A stretch of DNA of 10,963 nt from WTJX01 sp045106295 (GTDB lineage Bacteria > Bacteroidota > Bacteroidia > Cytophagales > JAAEPT01): assembly GCA_045106295.1 (NCBI GenBank), contig JBGCEI010000016.1, positions 1-10,963 of the forward strand, in the 5' to 3' direction. The notes below the pieces were generated by a model. The model ran no database searches and was not told the DNA's origin. It was given only the letters and a program-made list of their open reading frames with translations. The translations under genes were made by a program, and so were the position numbers. Of the stretch, positions 7,290 through 10,963 are shown in pieces; the stretch's first letter is position 1, and each line of letters starts with the position of its first letter.

Positions 7290-7389
7290 TTTTCTTTGAG
7301 AGTTCGACTAAAACTTTAGCATCTTGTCTTTTATCTATTTGACTACGAATTATTCTGGTCAAATTTTTGTTATATTTAAGATGATACAC
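7282..7389 (-). CDS. Doubtful 35-codon ORF antisense to the dnaA-thioredoxin gap
   Basis: A minus-strand frame from GTG (7389-7387) to TAG (7284-7282) encodes 35 residues rich in Lys, Arg, Gln and Leu, with an amphipathic, plausible C-terminal half (IRSQIDKRQ, AKVLVELSKK). It overlaps the dnaA stop by eight bases and fills the otherwise empty 116-base gap. I do not recognise it. An in-frame TAG lies immediately before the GTG, so it cannot be longer at that end. It could be a small protein, a decayed gene remnant or chance. Confidence 0.12.
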   Translation of the reverse strand: MYHLKYNKNLTRIIRSQIDKRQDAKVLVELSKKIN

Positions 7390-7405
7390 CTATAAAACGT
7401 CACGA

Positions 7406-7939
7406 ATGAAGCACATTTCGATAATTATTTTATTATTACTTTCTTCTGTTTTAACATTTTCTAAAAGTCCAAGTACTTCTACTTCTGAGATTGAATGGAT
7501 TTCATTTGAAGAACTTGAAACCAAAATGAAAGAAGAACCTAGAAAAGTAATGATCGATGTCTACACTAATTGGTGTGGCCCTTGCAAAAGAATGGAATTG
7601 ACAACATTTAGAAATGAAGTAGTATCAAAATATGTAAATAATCATTACTATGCTGTAAAATTTAATGCTGAAGAAAAAAACACAATAAAATTCAAAAATA
7701 AAGAGTATAAATACTTAGCCTCAGCCGGAAGGAATGGGTTAAACGAATTAACACCTTCATTAATTTTTAACAGATCCTATCCTACTGTTGTCTTTATGGA
7801 TGAAAAGCTAGATATTATTCAAAAGTTTAATTATTTAACACCAGAATATATAGAACGAATTGTTAAGTTTTTTGGTGAAAACGCACATAAGAACGACTCT
7901 TGGGAGAACTTCAATAAGACACATAAATTTGAATTATAA
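7406..7939 (+). CDS. Exported thioredoxin-fold protein (WCGPC)
   Basis: This 177-residue protein has an N-terminal export signal (MKHIS, hydrophobic core at about 5-18, likely cleaved near residue 19-20) and then one thioredoxin fold. The redox motif WCGPC is at 56-60 with Cys57 and Cys60 both present, preceded by the strand KVMIDVYTN. The conserved cis-proline is Pro126 in SYPTVVF. The WCGPC sequence equals that of classical thioredoxin, and with the signal peptide it suggests a periplasmic disulfide reductase or oxidoreductase. The substrate cannot be told. The segment between about 88 and 120 is longer than in minimal thioredoxin. It is preceded by a 116-base gap after dnaA and ends five bases from the convergent Omp85 gene. 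The signal peptide has no lipobox Cys. Confidence 0.9.
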   Translation: MKHISIIILLLLSSVLTFSKSPSTSTSEIEWISFEELETKMKEEPRKVMIDVYTNWCGPCKRMELTTFRNEVVSKYVNNHYYAVKFNAEEKNTIKFKNKEYKYLASAGRNGLNELTPSLIFNRSYPTVVFMDEKLDIIQKFNYLTPEYIERIVKFFGENAHKNDSWENFNKTHKFEL

Positions 7940-7944
7940 TCGGT

Positions 7945-9339
7945 TTATCGAATACCTGCTGAAAATTTAATAAACAAATTTCCTTTTTGTTCTCTACTGG
8001 CTGAATATTCTAAAGAAAATACGGCGTCAAATATTCCAGTAATATCTACGCCTATTCCTCCCCCAGATAACCACCTATTCGCTAACTGATTACCGATGGA
8101 GTCTTGGTTATCGGCAACGTAACCATTATCCCAAAACGTTTTAAAATAAAGCCCAAAAGGGATATATCTTAAGTCTTTAATTGGAGACCATGGAAAGCTA
8201 AGGTGATCCATCCGTTTAAATAACCTCTTTTTTAATTCGGTTTTGGTTAAAAAAGTATGTTGCCCATTAATTACATTTAACTCATACCCTCTTACCAAAT
8301 TACTGCCATAGCCTAAGCCTCTATTATTCAAAAAACTAGTCGTCTTTGTTTTGAGACTTACTCCTGTACTAAGGGCTCCATAAAAACCCTTATTCAAATC
8401 TTTAAAGGCAGAATATCTAGCATTAAAAATCCATTGATTTAAATCACTATATAATCCCAGTCCTTTTTTTTCTACCTCTAACCTTAAGAAAAAACCATTT
8501 AATGGGTAAAACTGCACATCTCTTCTATCGTAAGTGAAGTTATAGCTTAATTTAATATATTGTTGTGTAAGCGATTGATTAGGAAAATAGTCGTTATTCA
8601 AACGGAGTACTGTGTCTTGCACAGCAACTTGCTCATACCCTATACTAGCTGTGTGAAATTGATAAAACCCAACTCTTCGTTTAATATTCACAGAAGCTTT
8701 GTATTGTTCTGTTACTAATTCTTCATCAGAAACAAAGTCTAACTTATTCTCGTCTAAATTGAAAGCTACTGAATTAGATTGACTATACGAAACATTGAAC
8801 CCAAGTCCTGTATTATACGATTGGTTGATATACGGAATATCATATTTCAATTGATACGTTTGTATAAACCCAAATTGCGTAATCAATTTTAGTCTTTCAT
8901 TTCTTCCTCTGAAATTCCTATGATATAGTTTCAATCCCCAAACTACTCTACCAAAATCACGGTCTCTGTCATTCCACCACTCATTAAAGTTTCTATCTGC
9001 TAATTCAAAAACTGGTATGGGGAACAAATACCAACGCTCTACCACCCAAACTATAATAGAAATTTCTTTGTTATTCTTATAATTAACTTTTATCTGCACT
9101 CTGTGAAATAGTCCCGTATTAAATACTTTGTTTTTATCTTGTAAAAAAGCAGCCGCTGTATCTTCTACTAATAACGTATCTCCTTTTTGAAAGGATAATT
9201 CTCTTTGTATAATTTGTTGCTTTGTTTTTTGATTTCCCACAAAAAATACGTCTTGCACAACGATATATGGACTTTTCTGGCCAGAAAGAAAAGCAGAGTT
9301 TACACTCAAAAAAATAACAAGCCAGTGATTCAATCTCAT
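7945..9339 (-). CDS. Omp85/BamA-TamA family outer-membrane protein with a single POTRA domain
   Basis: This 464-residue protein has a signal peptide (MRLNHW, hydrophobic core, cleavage near SG/Q at 20-21). One POTRA-like domain follows at about 25-105, with VFFVGNQKTKQQII and a FNTGLFHRVQIKV strand. The rest is an Omp85 (surface-antigen) beta barrel from about 130 to the end. Barrel landmarks are NFRGRNERL (142-150), TYDRRDVQFYPLNG (269-282) and VRGYE (349-353), the conserved loop-6 (V/I)RG(F/Y) motif that reaches into the barrel. Canonical BamA has five POTRA domains and about 800 residues, so this is a short paralogue, not the main BamA. It may insert, translocate or otherwise handle specific proteins or lipids, but its cargo is unknown. 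It is divergent from acs and convergent with the thioredoxin-like gene. Confidence 0.9.
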   Translation of the reverse strand: MRLNHWLVIFLSVNSAFLSGQKSPYIVVQDVFFVGNQKTKQQIIQRELSFQKGDTLLVEDTAAAFLQDKNKVFNTGLFHRVQIKVNYKNNKEISIIVWVVERWYLFPIPVFELADRNFNEWWNDRDRDFGRVVWGLKLYHRNFRGRNERLKLITQFGFIQTYQLKYDIPYINQSYNTGLGFNVSYSQSNSVAFNLDENKLDFVSDEELVTEQYKASVNIKRRVGFYQFHTASIGYEQVAVQDTVLRLNNDYFPNQSLTQQYIKLSYNFTYDRRDVQFYPLNGFFLRLEVEKKGLGLYSDLNQWIFNARYSAFKDLNKGFYGALSTGVSLKTKTTSFLNNRGLGYGSNLVRGYELNVINGQHTFLTKTELKKRLFKRMDHLSFPWSPIKDLRYIPFGLYFKTFWDNGYVADNQDSIGNQLANRWLSGGGIGVDITGIFDAVFSLEYSASREQKGNLFIKFSAGIR

Positions 9340-9454
9340 ACAACAAAAAATAGTGCCTCAAATTAAACAAAATAAAGAGATTTAGTAATGTATTTTGGTC
9401 TAAATGTCATATTTTCAGGTGCTAGAAAAAAATAACGCTTAAACAACCTGGAAT
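9340..9454. other. Divergent promoter region between the Omp85-family gene and acs
   Basis: These 115 AT-rich bases must hold the promoters of both divergent genes. Near-matches to TAnnTTTG occur (for example TATTTTG around 9390), but all have the wrong spacing or a mismatch, so no specific promoter is called. No strong hairpin or operator-like inverted repeat is visible. Confidence 0.5.
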
Positions 9455-10963
9455 ATGATTTCCTCTATTGAAGAATACAAAAAAGAATACGCAGAAAGTG
9501 TAGAAAACCCAGAAGCTTTCTGGGCTAAACAAGCTGAGCAATTTGTTTGGAAAAAAAAGTGGGATTCAGTGTTAGACTGGAATTTTGAAGAGCCTAATGT
9601 AAAATGGTTTGATGGTGCACAATTAAACATTACTGAAAACTGCCTAGATAGGCATCTAGCTACGCAACCTTTAAAAACTGCTATTATTTGGGAGCCAAAC
9701 GACCCAAATGAAGAGGTTGTAAAACTTAGTTATAAAGAACTACACCAAGAAGTATGTAAGGCAGCTAACATGCTAAAAAGCTACGGTATCACTAAAGGTG
9801 ATAGGGTATGTTTGTATTTACCAATGATTCCAGAACTAGCTATTGCTTGCTTAGCTTGTGCTAGAATAGGGGCTATTCACTCGGTAATATTCGCAGGTTT
9901 TTCTGCTAATGCATTGGCTGATAGAGCAAATGCGGCATCAGCGAAAGCGGTAATCACTTCTGACGGCTCTTATAGAGGCAAGAAAAACATTTCATTAAAA
10001 GGAATTGTAGATGAAGCACTTGAAAAGTGTACTACGATAGAAAAATGTATCGTTTACAAACGAACAGGAATTAAAGTATCAATGACTCCTGATAGAGATG
10101 TATGGTGGCACGAAAGCATGGCTTCTCAATCTGATAACTGCGAAGCTGTAGCTGTAAATGCTGAAGATGAACTATTTATTCTCTACACCTCTGGTTCAAC
10201 TGGTCAACCTAAAGGAGTAGTACATACTACTGCTGGGTATATGGTCTATACTGACTATACATTTAGAAATGCTTTCCAATATGGAAAAGATGATATCTAT
10301 TGGTGTACAGCTGATATTGGTTGGATTACAGGGCATTCTTACATTGTATACGGTCCACTACTTGCTGGTGCAACTAATGTGATGTTTGAAGGTGTCCCTA
10401 CATTTCCTGATGCCAGTAGATTTTGGCAAGTAGTAGAAAAGCACAAAGTAAATATTTTCTATACGGCACCTACTGCTATTAGAGCTTTAGAGCAATTTGG
10501 TACTGAAATGGTAGAGCCCTATGATTTATCTTCTTTAAAAGTGCTTGGTTCTGTAGGTGAACCAATTAATGAAGAGGCTTGGAATTGGTACCATACCAAT
10601 ATTGGAAAAGGAAAATGTCCTATTGTTGATACGTATTGGCAAACTGAAACGGGAGGTTTTATGATTTCTCCAATTGCTGGAATCACAAAAGAAAAGCCTG
10701 GTGCTGCTACTTTACCACTTCCGGGGATACAACCTGTACTACTAGATAGTGAAGGGAATGAATTAGAAGGGAATAATGTAGAAGGAAATTTATGTATTAA
10801 GTTCCCTTGGCCATCCATTATCCGGACTACATATGGAGATCATGAACGGTGTAAACAAACTTATTTCTCTACTTATAAAGGCTACTACTTTACTGGGGAT
10901 GGCTGTAGGCGAGACGAAGACGGTTATTACAGAATTACGGGAAGGGTAGATGATGTAATTAAT
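9455..10963 (+). CDS. acs: Acetyl-CoA synthetase (AMP-forming), 3' end outside window
   Basis: Acs makes acetyl-CoA from acetate, ATP and CoA through an acetyl-AMP intermediate, feeding acetate into central metabolism in the cytoplasm. The frame is open for 503 codons to the window edge; the family is about 650 residues, so roughly a quarter is missing. The ACAS_N region (IEEYKKEY, FWAKQAEQF) comes first. The CoA-binding loop holds Arg174, the P-loop YTSGSTGQPKG is at 244-254, and the adenylation motif YWQTETGG is at 394-401. Its Trp395 matches the residue that limits the acyl pocket to acetate in characterised Acs. Asp482 in YFTGDG binds the ribose, and the hinge GRVDD (496-500) contains Arg497. 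The C-terminal catalytic lysine, the usual acetylation target, is beyond the window. An in-frame TAA at 9440 with no other start in between fixes the ATG at 9455. Confidence 0.97.
   Translation, partial: MISSIEEYKKEYAESVENPEAFWAKQAEQFVWKKKWDSVLDWNFEEPNVKWFDGAQLNITENCLDRHLATQPLKTAIIWEPNDPNEEVVKLSYKELHQEVCKAANMLKSYGITKGDRVCLYLPMIPELAIACLACARIGAIHSVIFAGFSANALADRANAASAKAVITSDGSYRGKKNISLKGIVDEALEKCTTIEKCIVYKRTGIKVSMTPDRDVWWHESMASQSDNCEAVAVNAEDELFILYTSGSTGQPKGVVHTTAGYMVYTDYTFRNAFQYGKDDIYWCTADIGWITGHSYIVYGPLLAGATNVMFEGVPTFPDASRFWQVVEKHKVNIFYTAPTAIRALEQFGTEMVEPYDLSSLKVLGSVGEPINEEAWNWYHTNIGKGKCPIVDTYWQTETGGFMISPIAGITKEKPGAATLPLPGIQPVLLDSEGNELEGNNVEGNLCIKFPWPSIIRTTYGDHERCKQTYFSTYKGYYFTGDGCRRDEDGYYRITGRVDDVIN

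Noticed and set aside
7371..7378. TATATTTA as a -7 promoter element for the thioredoxin-like gene
   Set aside because: It matches TAnnTTTG at seven of eight positions, but the nearest TTTG (7338-7341) is about 29 bases upstream, too far for the usual spacing.
9134..9370. Minus-strand 78-codon frame over the start of the Omp85-family gene
   Set aside because: It is out of frame with the signal peptide and POTRA coding, which are well supported, and its peptide resembles nothing.
9439..9630. Minus-strand frame of 63 codons opposite the acs start
   Set aside because: It is antisense to the conserved N-terminal domain of Acs.
10519..10818. Minus-strand frame of 99 codons opposite acs
   Set aside because: It is antisense to the Acs core containing YWQTETGG and is rich in Ser and Pro from the complementary codons.

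Overview
The window fits a low-GC member of the phylum Bacteroidota, although no rRNA or other decisive marker is present. The reasons are the Bacteroidota-like DnaA N-terminus, poor or absent Shine-Dalgarno sequences before the genes, a giant secreted TPR-CHAT protein, and an Omp85-family protein and a thioredoxin-like protein that both carry export signals. The order or genus cannot be told from the sequence alone.

Layout. Bases 1-40 probably hold the last codons of a plus-strand gene that begins outside the window. Next come two minus-strand genes: an RDD-family membrane protein (152-748) and, upstream of it, a 1566-residue secreted TPR-CHAT protein (825-5525). A clear intrinsic terminator for the CHAT gene lies between them at 766-800. 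The 354-base gap at 5526-5879 separates the divergent CHAT gene and dnaA. It holds a perfect DnaA-box match, a second 8/9 match and a very AT-rich stretch, so it is a candidate for oriC or for dnaA autoregulation. After dnaA (5880-7289) come a periplasmic thioredoxin-fold protein (7406-7939, plus) and, convergent with only five bases between them, a one-POTRA Omp85/BamA-family outer-membrane protein (7945-9339, minus). Divergent from that gene is acetyl-CoA synthetase (9455 to beyond the window end, plus), of which 503 codons are present.

Function. dnaA and acs are housekeeping genes. The Omp85 protein and the thioredoxin-like protein act in the cell envelope. The gene order does not suggest one shared pathway.

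The most unusual element is inside the CHAT protein. A block of about 157 residues (1191-1347) is inserted between the first part of the CHAT domain and its catalytic His/Cys half. It is made of about 20 tandem octapeptides with Asp (later His) every eight residues and a 16-residue super-period. The His1404/Cys1480 dyad is intact, so this may be an active, exported caspase-like protease with an unfamiliar repeat module in its catalytic domain.
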